The notes beneath the pieces were generated by a model. The model saw nothing but the letters and a program-made list of their open reading frames with translations. It had not been told where the DNA came from and did not search any database. Below, in pieces: positions 11,501-21,832 of a stretch of 64,000 nt of DNA. The stretch comes from Biscogniauxia marginata (taxonomy: Eukaryota; Ascomycota; Sordariomycetes; Xylariales; Xylariaceae), in NCBI GenBank assembly GCA_022695795.1, contig MU404177.1, forward strand, positions 53,075 through 117,074. Reading direction: 5' to 3'. The position numbers and the translations under genes are program-made. Within the stretch, counting starts at the first letter, position 1; each line of letters opens with the position of its first letter.

Positions 11501-14500
11501 TAATAAGTTTAAATAGTATAACTTTATACTTATAATATTTATATATCGTTTAAAATGCGGTATATTATTTATATCTTTTAGCCATTTTAATTATATAATA
11601 TTTATCGCGAAGGTTTAGTGTTATAAAGATTTAAGCCTTATTAATTTATCTTTTTATGAGTTTCATTAATAATAACGAGTATTTATTTTTCTTGGTTATT
11701 TTATTAAGGTGTCGATAATTAATTACTTGTCATTATACTAGGTTTCCTTTTTTATTAATATGTTACTTTTCGTTTTTATTGATTTTAAGTATTATAATTA
11801 CTAGGTATTTTAATGAAGACTTTAATTCTTAAATGTATTCTTTATTAAGATCCTTTTAAATTCCTTTTTATAATGCTTTTTGTTTTTCTTAATTTATAAG
11901 ATATATTAAAAATAGTTTTAATTATTTTCTTTCTTTAAAGTGAATTTAGTGACTTTATTAGTTATGTTTTAGTAATTCTTTTTTTATCTTATTTTTAAAC
12001 AATTTATAGAAATAGAGGTACTCGCGTAATACTTTTTTCGTTAGATTTTTAAGCTTGGTTACTCGAATTATATAAGTGATATGTTTCGTTTTTATATTCG
12101 TTTCTTTAGAGTTATTTGCGGTACTTATCTCGTAACCCGTAGTAATTAACTCCTCTTGTTTTTGATTTTAATAAAGCGTGTTTATCTCGAAATTTATTCG
12201 TAAATTGCTTTTTTTAAGCTAATTTATTTTTAGCATTATATCGTAACCTAATATATATGTAATATTAAAAATAACTTGTTTAAAATGTCTTTAAATAGTT
12301 ACTGAAAAAGGGATTATTTCTTTTAATACTTTATTATTCTCGTAACTAAATATATATTCTTCGAAGTTTTATAGTTAATATAAACTTTGTTTATATATTT
12401 ATAGTATTTTGTCTTTTTAAGTTTATAAGGGCTTTATACTTTTTTCTATTATACTTGACTCTAGTTTTAATGGTATTATCGAGTCTCGACTAGGCTTTAT
12501 ATAAAAACTTATTATTTATGGCTTCTTATTGCCTTACTAGCGAGAGCTTTTACCGTTTTTTGGTTTTTCACGCCTTTTCTCTTTTAGGTTTTTTTAAGTT
12601 GTTATAACCCGGATGTCTTTTCATTCTTAGGCTTTCATAGGAGCGTGTTTCTAGTAATTATTATTTAAATAGTTTTTTTAACTATTTTTTACATAATAAG
12701 GGGTAAAAGGTTTATTTTTTATATAAAACCTTATATATTAAAACTTTAATTCTTTTTAAGGGCCTTTTTATAACCTAAGTTTGTTTTTTATTAACTCGAA
12801 ATTTCTTAAGGTTTTAAATTATCTTTAAATAAAATGTATAATCTTTAAATTCGTTTATTAAAGGTAACTTAATATTTCTTTATAAGTTTATATTAATTTC
12901 TAGAAACTTTCCCTTTTTTTTGAGGTATACTTTAATAATTCGTTTATAACTTAATTTAATTATATGTATTTTTACTTATTATTTTATTAAGTACTTTCTT
13001 ATTAAGTTAAATAAACTAATATTATACTTAACTCGTTTTTCGAGCCATTATAGAAAATGTAGTTCTTTTTATAATTCTCATAACTCGTTTTTAACTTCGT
13101 CTTTTTCGAAACTCGCTTTAAGCAAGTCGTGTACGTCGCATGGTACTAAAATGTAACACATGTAACCTTTAGTAATTACTTCGTTGCTTCTTTCGGAACT
13201 TAGGTAAAGATAACATGCTTTAAAGTAATGTGGCTATTGTGAGACGTTATTATAGATGTATTTATTTTTTTCCGTGTTATTACTTTCTAGTTTTTAGGGA
13301 TAGTAACCGGCTTCGTCTTTAGAACTTTTATATATTTAATAAATGTTATTAATATAAAAGCTTTAATATAACGATATATGTTCCTTTAAGCTTTAATAAA
13401 CATTACAGCTATTATTTATATAAAACCTCTGGTTTAAGTTATTATATTGGCTTTTTCCTTAATAGGTTTTATATTTATCGTTATTATAATGGCTTTAATG
13501 TAGTTTATTATAATTTAACTTAATTCCTAAGTCGTATCTTAATTTATAGTTATTATACTTATATGATAATTCGTTTTCGTTATATCTTTATTTAACTTAT
13601 TTTAATGTAAAATACCTTAGGTATAAATGGTTATTCTTTAAATAGTCTTTATAATTAACTTAATAATATTTATAAATTTCTTTTATAAAGACTTCCTCGT
13701 TTTTCTTTACCTTAATAATCATAATAATAAACACTTAATTTATTTCTTTATTGTTTTCGAAATGAACTCTCGTTTTAAAAGTTCTTTTCTCGGGTTAAGA
13801 AATCCTTTTTATTCTTAGTTCCTGTTTCTTAAAACTTCGACACTCGTTTTTATAATGTTTTTTCTTTTTATAATTAAAACACTTAATAGTTGATTTATCT
13901 CGTTTTTTTTACTCCTTTTAAGTAACGTTGATTTTAATGGGGTTTAACTTAGTTTTAATGCCTTTTCTAGTTTTAGCATCGCTTTTATGATTTCTTCTTT
14001 TTAGTTAATCGCCATTTCTTCGTTATACCGTTTTTTTCTTTTTAAGGTATTGTTCGAAGTTTTCGTTATTAATAGTAATTGCTATTATAACGTAGTTATT
14101 AAACTTTCTTAAGTTCTTTTCTTTATATAAGTTTATTTTATATAACTTATTTTTTATATGGTTTTTTAGTTTTTAATAAAACAAGTAATATAAGCTTTTA
14201 ACAAGTAATTATAATTAACTTGCGAGTTTTTTAAACTTAATAATGTAATTTAAAGCCTTTTTATCTTATTATAGTTTATAAAGTCGAGCTTTAGCTTATT
14301 ACTTAAGAATTAAATTACTAAATATAAACTTAAATTGTTTTTTAAACTCTTTATAATTTTTAAAGACTTTCTTTATATCTTCTTAGGCGTTTAATCCGTT
14401 TTCTAAATAATCTTTTAACACTGGTTAAAACTAAGTTAAGGCAGTTCCGACAAGGAGCTGGAATACTATGAGAACCTTTTACTCCTTAATAATAATCGTT

Positions 14501-15028
14501 TTATAATAAAATCGTAAATAGGTTCCGGCTTAAATTAGAAATCCTTTTAAATCGCTTGACTTATCATATTTACTAGGTATAATTAATTTAAAACCCTTTA
14601 CATCGAGGGTTATTATATTATCTTTATCGTTTAAGTTATTAAGGTTGCTATTATTTAAAGGTGGTTTTAGTTGCTTATTTTTAAAAGGTAAAGGTTATTT
14701 TGCTTATTTGTTTTCTTTTTTAAGTATTTCTTTCTCCTTCTTTTCTTTTTCTTTAAATGATTCTTTTTATTGAGCTTTTAAGGTGTCCTTTTATGACTTT
14801 TCTTTAGTTATAATTATAATTAACTCTTATATTAATTCCTTTAAACCTTTTTATTATACCGTAGAAAAATCTAAAGTTTTCGTTTAAAAGCTTATTAATT
14901 GTTATTTTTTTACTTGTTTCTTTTTTTGTTATCCTTTAATTTTAAGAGGTATGCTTGTCTTAAGACGGTTCGACCGAGGGTCCCTTCTCCTGAATTAATA
15001 TTAAGCACTAATTAAGGAGCTATCAAAA
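8561..15028 (-). pseudogene. Degenerate gag-pol of the gypsy element
   Basis: No intact frame remains. Three landmarks can still be read on minus. At 13881-13837 a CX2CX4HX4C knuckle is visible, with its second Cys turned to Tyr and the expected Gly residues turned to Lys. At 11429-11418 the RT active-site box reads YLND where the family has YLDD, flanked by FVFV and ILIY. At about 10395-10235 the integrase HHCC region keeps FHEYPLHGHQG, but its CX2C has become YX2Y and two codons are TAA. All changes fit C:G-to-T:A transitions. The protease and the C-terminal region cannot be resolved by eye. Confidence 0.85.
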
Positions 15029-15417
15029 TGTGACGAATCTCTTTATATGTTCTTAGTTAATTAACTTCACAAGTAAGTACATACTAGGTTTTCTTATTTT
15101 AAAGGTAATAATAAGTTAAGATTAATTTAAGTAATTTATAATGTTATATTCGTTAAAAAGGTTTTAAAATACTTTTATTATAATATTAAAGAGTGATTAT
15201 AATCTTAAATTAATAATTAAAAAACTAAAAAAATAAATAACTAAATACGTAAGAAACTTTAATTTATTTATACTTTATTTTTTATAAGGAGTTATACCTA
15301 CTTTCTCCTAAATTCTCAGGAGAACAACTAAGAATCTTGGTATTCTCCCTTTTATAGTCATGTGACCTTAGATCACATGACTACCTTAATTCTTTTTACC
15401 CTTGTTAAGTCGTAACA
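15029..15417 (-). repeat. 5' LTR of the gypsy element (right copy)
   Basis: 389 bp. On minus it starts TGTTACGACTTAACAAGGG. The half facing the element interior is strongly RIPped; the outer (right) half is nearly unmutated. It has one copy of the 40-bp unit that is doubled in the left LTR. The sequence just inside it on minus is TTTTGATAGCTCC, the expected primer-binding-site position; no tRNA match is claimed. Confidence 0.92.
15348..15381 (-). promoter_or_regulatory. LTR promoter: palindrome plus TATA box
   Basis: On minus, GTCATGTGA-(7 nt)-TCACATGAC (15381-15357) is followed directly by CTATAAAAGGG. The 9-bp arms are perfect. The same pair is recognisable at the same place in the left LTR (mutated) and in the solo LTR at 24175-24550. 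This looks like an activator site next to a core promoter. Confidence 0.6.
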
Positions 15418-15422
15418 GATAT

Positions 15423-15921
15423 AAATTAAGTATTTTAAAAAGTTAAAACATTTATAATAACTCGTAAAATATTTTTATAATTTAATTATATTATAAATAA
15501 AATTAAAAAGTTTTAAAAAAGTTTTTTTTATAAATATTTATAATTAATTTATAAAAATTAATTTAATATTAATATATAAAGTGTTTTTATTATAAAATAA
15601 AATTATTCATTTTCGAAAAATAAATTACATTTTTAATAAGCGACATAAAACTAAAAATAAATAATTATAAATAAAAAGATTATTTAATATAAAAAAAGAA
15701 ATAACTTTATAAATTAAAAAAGATAATATTATAATTAATAATAAAAAAAGGAAGCTTTAAAAAAAGTAATAATTAAATAAAAACGATATAATATATATAG
15801 TTAATTTAATTATAATATGCGTATTATATAACGAATAAAAATATATTTAATAATTTAGATTTTAAGAAGTTATAATTAATTTTATTTGTTATTTATTTGT
15901 TATTTTAATTTTAAGAGGCTT
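15423..15921. other. RIPped interior of the DNA transposon, right of the gypsy insertion
   Basis: About 500 bp of almost pure A+T, continuous with 6886-8110 once the gypsy element is removed. No gene can be read. Confidence 0.5.
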
Positions 15922-15923
15922 TA

Positions 15924-16347
15924 ACGTGTCTTATAAGCGAGTAAGCCACATAAGCGAGTGGGCCACTTAATTTCTTATATAAAATCGACTTTTTCAAAAA
16001 ATTCATAACTTTGCGCGTAAAAATCGTAAAAATCTCGGACCTTTTTTTATAGTTATATAATTATACAGTTTAATTAAAACTAAAATCAAAAGAAAATAAA
16101 AGTAAAATGTATAAATAAATACATAAAAAGGTTTATATGTTTTATTTTAATTTTAGTTTTTACGCGTTTTCTTTTCGCGTATTTTAAAATTAATTTTTTC
16201 GATTTTATTTTTAATTAAATTATATAATTATATAATTAATGAAAAAGGTCCGAGATTTTTACGATTTTTACGCGCAAAGTTATGAATTTTTTGAAAAAGT
16301 CGATTTTATATGAGAAATCAAGTGGCCCACTTGCTTATAAGACACGT
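15924..16347. mobile_element. Palindromic TA-flanked MITE, copy 1
   Basis: A 424-bp palindrome. The left end ACGTGTCTTATAAGCGAG mirrors the right end, which closes CTTATAAGACACGT. It is flanked by TA (15922-15923, 16348-16349). Arms stay complementary for well over 100 bp (AAAATCGACTTTTTCAAAAA, CGTAAAAATCGTAAAAATCTCGGACC and their reverse complements). There is no coding capacity. It is less AT-rich than the surrounding transposon, so it probably inserted after that DNA was RIPped. Confidence 0.85.
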
Positions 16348-16374
16348 TAACTCAGAAAATATAATAAACTAAGT

Positions 16375-16579
16375 AATATAAATTACGCTTTAAAAAACCG
16401 AATACTTAATATAAAAAAGGTATTTAGTTTTTAAAGTATAAAACTAAATAAAACGGTTCGAATAATAATAATTATTAATTAATTTTAATATAATATAAAT
16501 GATTTTTAATAATTAAAAATGTAATAACTATAAAATTTCGTTTATAAACTTGTTTTATTTACTCATTTATATAATATGT
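16375..16579 (-). repeat. Right terminal inverted repeat of the DNA transposon
   Basis: Reverse complement of 6668-6885 with scattered transition differences; TA follows at 16580-16581. Confidence 0.7.
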
Positions 16580-16581
16580 TA

Positions 16582-17131
16582 AATATATTAATAATATATA
16601 AAATATAAAAAAACTTTATAAATTAAAAGTTTATTAAATTTTTATTTAATTTTAATTTTAAAATATATTTATTTTATATTATTATTTATTATTTATTATT
16701 TATTATTTAATAAAATTTAATTTTATAATTATTTATAATAAATAAATAATAAATAAATAATATTTAAATTTCATTTTAAAATAAATTATTAAAATTATAA
16801 TATAAATCTTTATTTTTAAATATATTTATTATTTAAATTATAATTAATTAATTTAATTTTAGATAATTCAAGATAACCTCGTATTATTACTTAATTTAAC
16901 TGTTTTTTTTGAAGTACGTATGGGGCGGTATTGAAGGCCTTGGAAGAACGTAGGTACGCTCGAATTCTCCGGGCCAGATGGTTAGGTAAGTGCACAACAC
17001 CAGATAGGTCGTCTAACCATCAGGTATTAGACTGAGTGTCTGATTCTATAACTATACTCGCCCAGCAGTGCTCCTAACATTACAAGTATCGATGAAAACT
17101 AACCCACCAAAAAGGACGCAGCCGGCCTGCC
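16582..17131. other. AT-rich flank and 3' region of the fucosyltransferase-like gene
   Basis: Almost pure A+T, with TTTATTATTTATTATTTATT-type low complexity, to about 16905. Then an abrupt return to normal composition. No gene seen. Confidence 0.5.
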
Positions 17132-18496
17132 TCACGGCCACATGCCGTCCCACATAAAAAGCCAGCCAGCCCAATACTTATCGTAGTTGCCCACGAGGTA
17201 CGATAGTCCGTCTCCCTCCGTGCCCACCTTGTACGGCCTCGTGTACAGCCCCCCGGTCTTCAAGTGTCGCTTCATGGCCATGTAGACCGAGAAGCTACTC
17301 GGCATTGTGCCCACGAAGTACTCGCTCCCGAGTAGCACTACGAAGTCCACCAACCCCTGCTGATCCCAGCTCAGCGAGGTCAACTCCTCCAAGTCTTTCC
17401 CCTTGAGCAGATCTGTCTTGGTGACGACCTTCATTTGAGCCTTCTCGGCGGCCCCGCTCGCGAACTTCTTAGCCTCGGTAGCGTTTCCGGTCGCGAGGTA
17501 AGCCGTCTCGTAACCCCGCGTGCGGGCTACGTCCAGATAGCCCTCGGATTGTGTTTTGTAAGTAGGCCAAAATCCGAGGGCATCGCTCTCGGTCCTCAGG
17601 TGTATACCCAGAAACCTACCCTGCTTGGCCCCGTTGGCCCGTGCAAAGGCGTGCATATTCTTCAGCGCCGTCTTCCCCAGGCGCAGCAGCTGGTCGTTGA
17701 ACTTGAGGATGCTGCCGAAGGTGGCAGCGAACTCGGGCCCGTCCCGGTAGACCTGCCAGTCCCACAGGACCCCCCAGTTGAAGCGTATCAGCCGGGGGTG
17801 AGTCTTGGATGGCGCCAGGCCGTCCTTCCCATTATGCAGCCACTTGCGGAACGAGTCGCCGAACCGATCGGTATGGCGATTTTGATCTTTGACGTCGCAG
17901 CCTTCGCGGTTGCCGAAGTCCTTAGGGGTGATGAGCTCGATCTTAGGCTTCTCACCGACCCCAGGGACATCCTTGACATCGTCGTAAAGAGTGATCTGCG
18001 GGCAGCTCGTGCGGAAGGCATCCTTGAAGTGTTTTTCGTCGAACATATAGGAGAAGGGGAGATAGTCGGTAAAGAGGTCTGCTAGATCGTCCTTGTTGCG
18101 CTTGCGGATCCTGGGGACGACTAGCCCGGTGGCGCCGGCCTCGAGGGCGTAACGCAGGCACGTCTGGATGTAATTTCTTATATTCCCAATCCCTCCCGAG
18201 TTGTTGTCGCATAGATAGACTAGACCGTCTACCCAGTGGGCCTCGTTGCAGACTCGCTGCAGTGGCCAACCGACAAAGGGTGCCTCGGGGTCCGACAGGT
18301 CGACATCATTTCCGGGGTGAGCAGGCAGCGCTAGGGGTGGCGATACTCGACTGGCACTAGACTCGAGCCAATTGAGGGAGTTGTTAGGTAGGCGGAACGA
18401 CCATACTGCGATGAGGAGGACGATGCAAAGCGCCGGGACGAGGATATTTCGACGCGGCATTAAGCCTACGAGATTCTGATGGCCCATGGCCATCAT
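17132..18496 (-). CDS. Type II membrane glycosyltransferase-like protein (O-fucosyltransferase-like)
   Basis: One uninterrupted frame of 454 residues. A short basic cytoplasmic tail is followed by a membrane anchor at about residues 18-38 (ILVPALCIVLLIAVW). A large lumenal domain follows, beginning with a Ser/Pro stem. Motifs resemble the GDP-fucose O-fucosyltransferase fold: GGIGNIRNYIQTCLRYA near the start, IHLRTESDA in the middle, and LLGSEYFVGTMPSSFS near the end. This suggests a Golgi or ER sugar transferase; donor and acceptor cannot be told from sequence alone. Many fungi carry such proteins without a known role. Its 3' end lies about 230 bp from the RIPped island, yet the gene keeps normal composition and an open frame. 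Confidence 0.75.
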   Translation of the reverse strand: MMAMGHQNLVGLMPRRNILVPALCIVLLIAVWSFRLPNNSLNWLESSASRVSPPLALPAHPGNDVDLSDPEAPFVGWPLQRVCNEAHWVDGLVYLCDNNSGGIGNIRNYIQTCLRYALEAGATGLVVPRIRKRNKDDLADLFTDYLPFSYMFDEKHFKDAFRTSCPQITLYDDVKDVPGVGEKPKIELITPKDFGNREGCDVKDQNRHTDRFGDSFRKWLHNGKDGLAPSKTHPRLIRFNWGVLWDWQVYRDGPEFAATFGSILKFNDQLLRLGKTALKNMHAFARANGAKQGRFLGIHLRTESDALGFWPTYKTQSEGYLDVARTRGYETAYLATGNATEAKKFASGAAEKAQMKVVTKTDLLKGKDLEELTSLSWDQQGLVDFVVLLGSEYFVGTMPSSFSVYMAMKRHLKTGGLYTRPYKVGTEGDGLSYLVGNYDKYWAGWLFMWDGMWP

Positions 18497-19281
18497 GTGG
18501 AAAGGGGAGAGGGCCGCACCACAGCCCAGCCGAATTTATATTATGTTGATTGCGAGCGGTAGGGTATAGGATAGCTCTGGTTGTATATCGGAGAAGATGG
18601 CTCGTGTGTGGTTAATCGGGTTTAGCTGGCCCCAGGCAACCTACTTAGGGGAAGAGATAGCGATATGGCGGGTAGGGAGGATACCTACAGGTAGGTATCG
18701 TCCTGTCACGTGCACAGTGGCGCAGATTAGGTACATATAAAAATAGTAACTGCCACTGCATGAAGGAATAAGCCAATGGAAACCCAATAAAGAGGGAAGG
18801 CCATACTACGTAACCACCAAGTACATGCGAGTTTTAAATTGAACAGATAAATCACGTCTTACAAAGGTGTTTAGACAAGCACTGTACTGTATACATAACC
18901 TCCCCCTTTTACATATATCTATACACCCCATCAATTCCTGTCGCATAGAGGAGGACGAACCCACTGGAACACCTTCATGCTCGTATAATTTACTAGGGAA
19001 CCAAAATTATTACCTACCTAGTTAACATTGCATTATGCTCGTCACCACTGCAGCGAATCGGTGTGGACATACATCTGCTATTCATCTCTAAACAATACTG
19101 CGAAACTGCTCTAGTAAGACCACGCAAGTATACTCGGTAACACCGAGTCATCCATCCAACCAGTATATCTCTAAGGCTACCTAAACAAACAGGTAAGGTA
19201 TAAGGTGTATAGGGGCATCTAGAGTAGCACCAGTAACACAACAACTCATATCTCGTTCCCCAAGTATTCATTCCAGCTAGG
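18497..19281. other. Intergenic, upstream of the fucosyltransferase-like gene and downstream of ADA2
   Basis: 785 bp of normal composition with scattered TAGGTA/TACCTA words (about 18645-18735). A small unsupported open frame (19014-19271) overlaps it. No RNA gene recognised. Confidence 0.4.
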
Positions 19282-20934
19282 CTAGGCCTTACCTATCCAA
19301 CCACAGTTGATAAAGAAATCGAATATCCTGCCTCCTTTCTGAGAGTCTAGTCGGCAGATCTCCTTGACCTGCTTCTTCTTCAGACACCCGTTGCCCTTCA
19401 ACGCCTCCTTGAGTACCTGCTCCTTGATCATCAAATACGGCTTTGGCTGTAGTCGGGACACCTTGCAGAGCTCTACCTCCTCCGGCGTGAGAAGATGCAT
19501 GTCCGGCGCATTGTCCTGGCTAAGCGGCAGGGGCTGTACGCCTGATATGGGCTGCGATACGAATTTCTGTCGCGCCGGGTTCGATGCACCATTGCTGATG
19601 ACACCATTTGTCACACCATTCGCATGACCGTTCGCGGGAGGTTTAGAGTCACCGTTAGCTTGAACATCTAGATTGCCCTGGGGAACACTCGTTGCTGGCC
19701 TAAACGGAAGCTCGGGAGCCACCAGGATGGCGGCACCGCTCGGGGGCTCCGGTTGGGTGTTCTGCTTCGAGCGCTGCGCTGATGCCAATCGCTCGCGGTC
19801 CATCGATCCCATAGGGATGGCCTTCTGGATGCGCTGCGCCTTCTCTTGTTCATACTTCTCCCCGCTACGCAGGTCACCAATCTTTAGCTTCCTCCATTCC
19901 TGTAGTTGCGCGATGGCTTGTCGCAAGTTGAGCTCATCAATAAGGCCTTGACAGAGCCCTTCGAAGTCATCATGATTCATCATACGTGCAAACGGCTTTG
20001 CCTTGTTCAAAAGATCCCGTTCTTCCTTGGTCCTCTTCTTCTCAAGCTTGCTGTTTTCGCGATATTCGAGGAGGTTGTGTTCGAAAATAACTTTCTTGCG
20101 ATCCACACGTTGACTCAAGCGGCAGTTATAGATGTCCATAACGGTCAACTTAAGTTCCATCTCGGGCTCGAGATCGCCCGTCCGAGGATTGATGCCATCG
20201 CCGGGGTCGAACTGCATCAGCTGGACGGCCTCCTCGGCCTCGTTGGAGTACTCGGTCTCGAACTCCAGCCGGCCAGGCATATATCCTTGGATCTCGTGAC
20301 ATGACGGCACACTAGCAGTGGGTTTGGTTTTGGGCGGCATCGGGGGCGCGTTCTTCTGTGCCTCTCTGCGTTCCTCGATCCTCCGCTTCTTGCGTGCCTG
20401 GAATTCCTCGCGCGAGATCTCTTGCGCCAGTTCCGTGTCGGAGGGCCGGCAGCGTTTGGGGAGCGGGAAGCTGGGCGAGTCGACGTAGATCTTCAGGTAG
20501 TGCTCACGGACTTCGTCCTTATGGCGGTAACCACCGATATGGTCTGCAATATCGGCCCATGATCCAAGCCCGTATATCTCACAGCCCTCTAGGAGCAGCA
20601 GTTCTTCGTCGGCCCCCCAGTCTCTGTCGAATATGGGGATTGAATTCTGTTCTATTACTCGGTACGGATGGGTCGCAGGCTGGTGGGAGGCGCTCGAGGA
20701 GCCGCTGGAGAAGCACTGGACACAGAGGTCATATTCGTTGCAGGCGCTATGCGCGCATCTTATTCGAACCTGAAGGGCGGCACTCATGTCAGGGCGGCCG
20801 GCTCACGTAGGATAGGTAGCTGATTGGTATAATTCACGTACGGTAGATGTGATATCTGCAGAGCAGACGTCGCAGACGTATTTGACGCCGCCTTCGCCGC
20901 CCCGCGCGGCGGTTTTCTTGCGGATGACGCCCAT
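19282..20934 (-). CDS. ADA2: SAGA/ADA transcriptional adaptor Ada2
   Basis: Exons 20934-20842 and 20769-19282 give 526 residues. The 72-bp intron (GTACGT...CAG, phase 0) joins [11 protein letters not shown] to [16 protein letters not shown] and so falls inside the ZZ zinc finger. Order: ZZ finger (about 20-65), SANT domain (about 75-125, [22 protein letters not shown]), long central region ([16 protein letters not shown]), Gln/Asn/Pro-rich linker, and C-terminal SWIRM domain ending [11 protein letters not shown]. Ada2 binds Gcn5 and stimulates its histone acetyltransferase activity in SAGA and ADA complexes. The start [13 protein letters not shown] is the first ATG that reads into the zinc finger. 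Confidence 0.97.
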
Positions 20935-21832
20935 GTTGTCGTCCAACCAATTCCAGGAGATGCGGTAGACACGGCGCACAGAAGTAGAAAGAGGTTTATG
21001 TGATACTAGTAATGGCGGGCGGTCTGAGCTCGGAAGAGGATGCGATCTTGATGGAACCTTTGATGTCCCGGCAGAGGTGTGGAGTGACCTGTGGTGTATG
21101 GAATGTATGTAGTTTAGCTTAGGTATGTACTGCAGTCTGTACTTTATATACAGTACCCGCTTACCTAGACACACTGTGTACTTTACTGTACATACATATC
21201 TTAAGACTTAGCGCTTACCCACCTACCTATTACTTTACTAGCGGCTTAAAAAGGTAGGAAGTTAATAAATAATAAGTTATAATTATTTTATTTAATCTTT
21301 ATTATAAAAAAAGTTTTAAACATTTAAAATATTTTATTTAATAATATTATTTATTTTATTATTTTATTATTAAAATAATAAATACTTAATTTTTAAAGTA
21401 TAATATTATATACATTATATAACATCACGTATATTAACCGACGACATACCACGTGGAAGATAAAGGAGGATAGAGAAGCCTAGGGGACGTGGATTTCAGA
21501 ATAAGATTGGAATATCCAGTGAATCTCAATAGTCCCAATATGACGGAGATATGATCACACTGAGAGGCCACAGCGGGGAGAATTATAGTCTCTGCTCGCA
21601 TCTACTTGTATATTCATACCTATCTCCCCCCCTCTCTCCTATCCTATGCTTACATGCTTACTGAATCCCCATCCTTTTAACTTGCTACATAAACCCTAAC
21701 AGCTCAGTGCTTGTTCCCTCAATGACCAGCCGTACCGCGATGATGAACTGTCCGTCCAAATATTATCGTAACGCATGCACATAGAGGATGAGAAAACCTT
21801 GCTTAGGTTTCCAAGAGGTAGCCTCACGCTTG
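20935..21832. other. Intergenic between ADA2 and ASK1, with a small AT island
   Basis: 898 bp. The ADA2 promoter side is normal in composition. 21250-21420 is a sharply bounded, almost pure A+T island, probably a RIPped repeat remnant too degraded to name. No gene seen. Confidence 0.45.

Larger units (their letters stand above)
8111..15422 (-). mobile_element. Ty3/gypsy LTR retrotransposon, RIP-inactivated, with 5-bp target duplication
   Basis: Two direct repeats (LTRs 8116-8544 and 15029-15417) begin TGTGACGAA and end AACA, and are bounded by the 5-bp duplication GATAT (8111-8115, 15418-15422). Coding strand is minus: a polypurine tract lies inside the left LTR, and a TATA box reads correctly only on the minus strand. 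Residual coding order on minus is Gag zinc knuckle (13881-13837), reverse transcriptase with a YLND box (11429-11418) and integrase zinc-binding region (about 10395-10235). RT before integrase is the Ty3/gypsy order. Changes are C-to-T and G-to-A throughout, leaving many stop codons. Confidence 0.93.
6668..16579 (+). mobile_element. RIPped TA-flanked DNA transposon (pogo/Fot1-like), interrupted by a gypsy element and a MITE
   Basis: The ends are inverted repeats: left begins ACGTATTATATAAACAAG at 6668 and the reverse complement of the right end begins ACATATTATATAAATGAG. Each end is flanked by TA (6666-6667 and 16580-16581). Similarity continues inward for about 200 bp. Subtracting the nested gypsy element (8116-15417 plus TSD) and the MITE leaves about 2.2 kb, a usual size for a fungal Tc1/mariner-superfamily element. 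Plus-strand codons 8019-8051 read KFYIIKLVFFN. Undoing C-to-T and G-to-A changes makes this compatible with the GF-x-AT-GLVP-x-D/N stretch near the C-terminus of pogo/Fot1-type transposases. That assignment is my inference. No intact reading frame survives; the DNA is almost pure A+T. Confidence 0.6.

Noticed and set aside
6668..16579. Centromere or mitochondrial DNA insertion as explanation of the AT-rich block
   Set aside because: Readable transposon ends, target duplications and transition-only damage explain it better; no mitochondrial gene motif was found.
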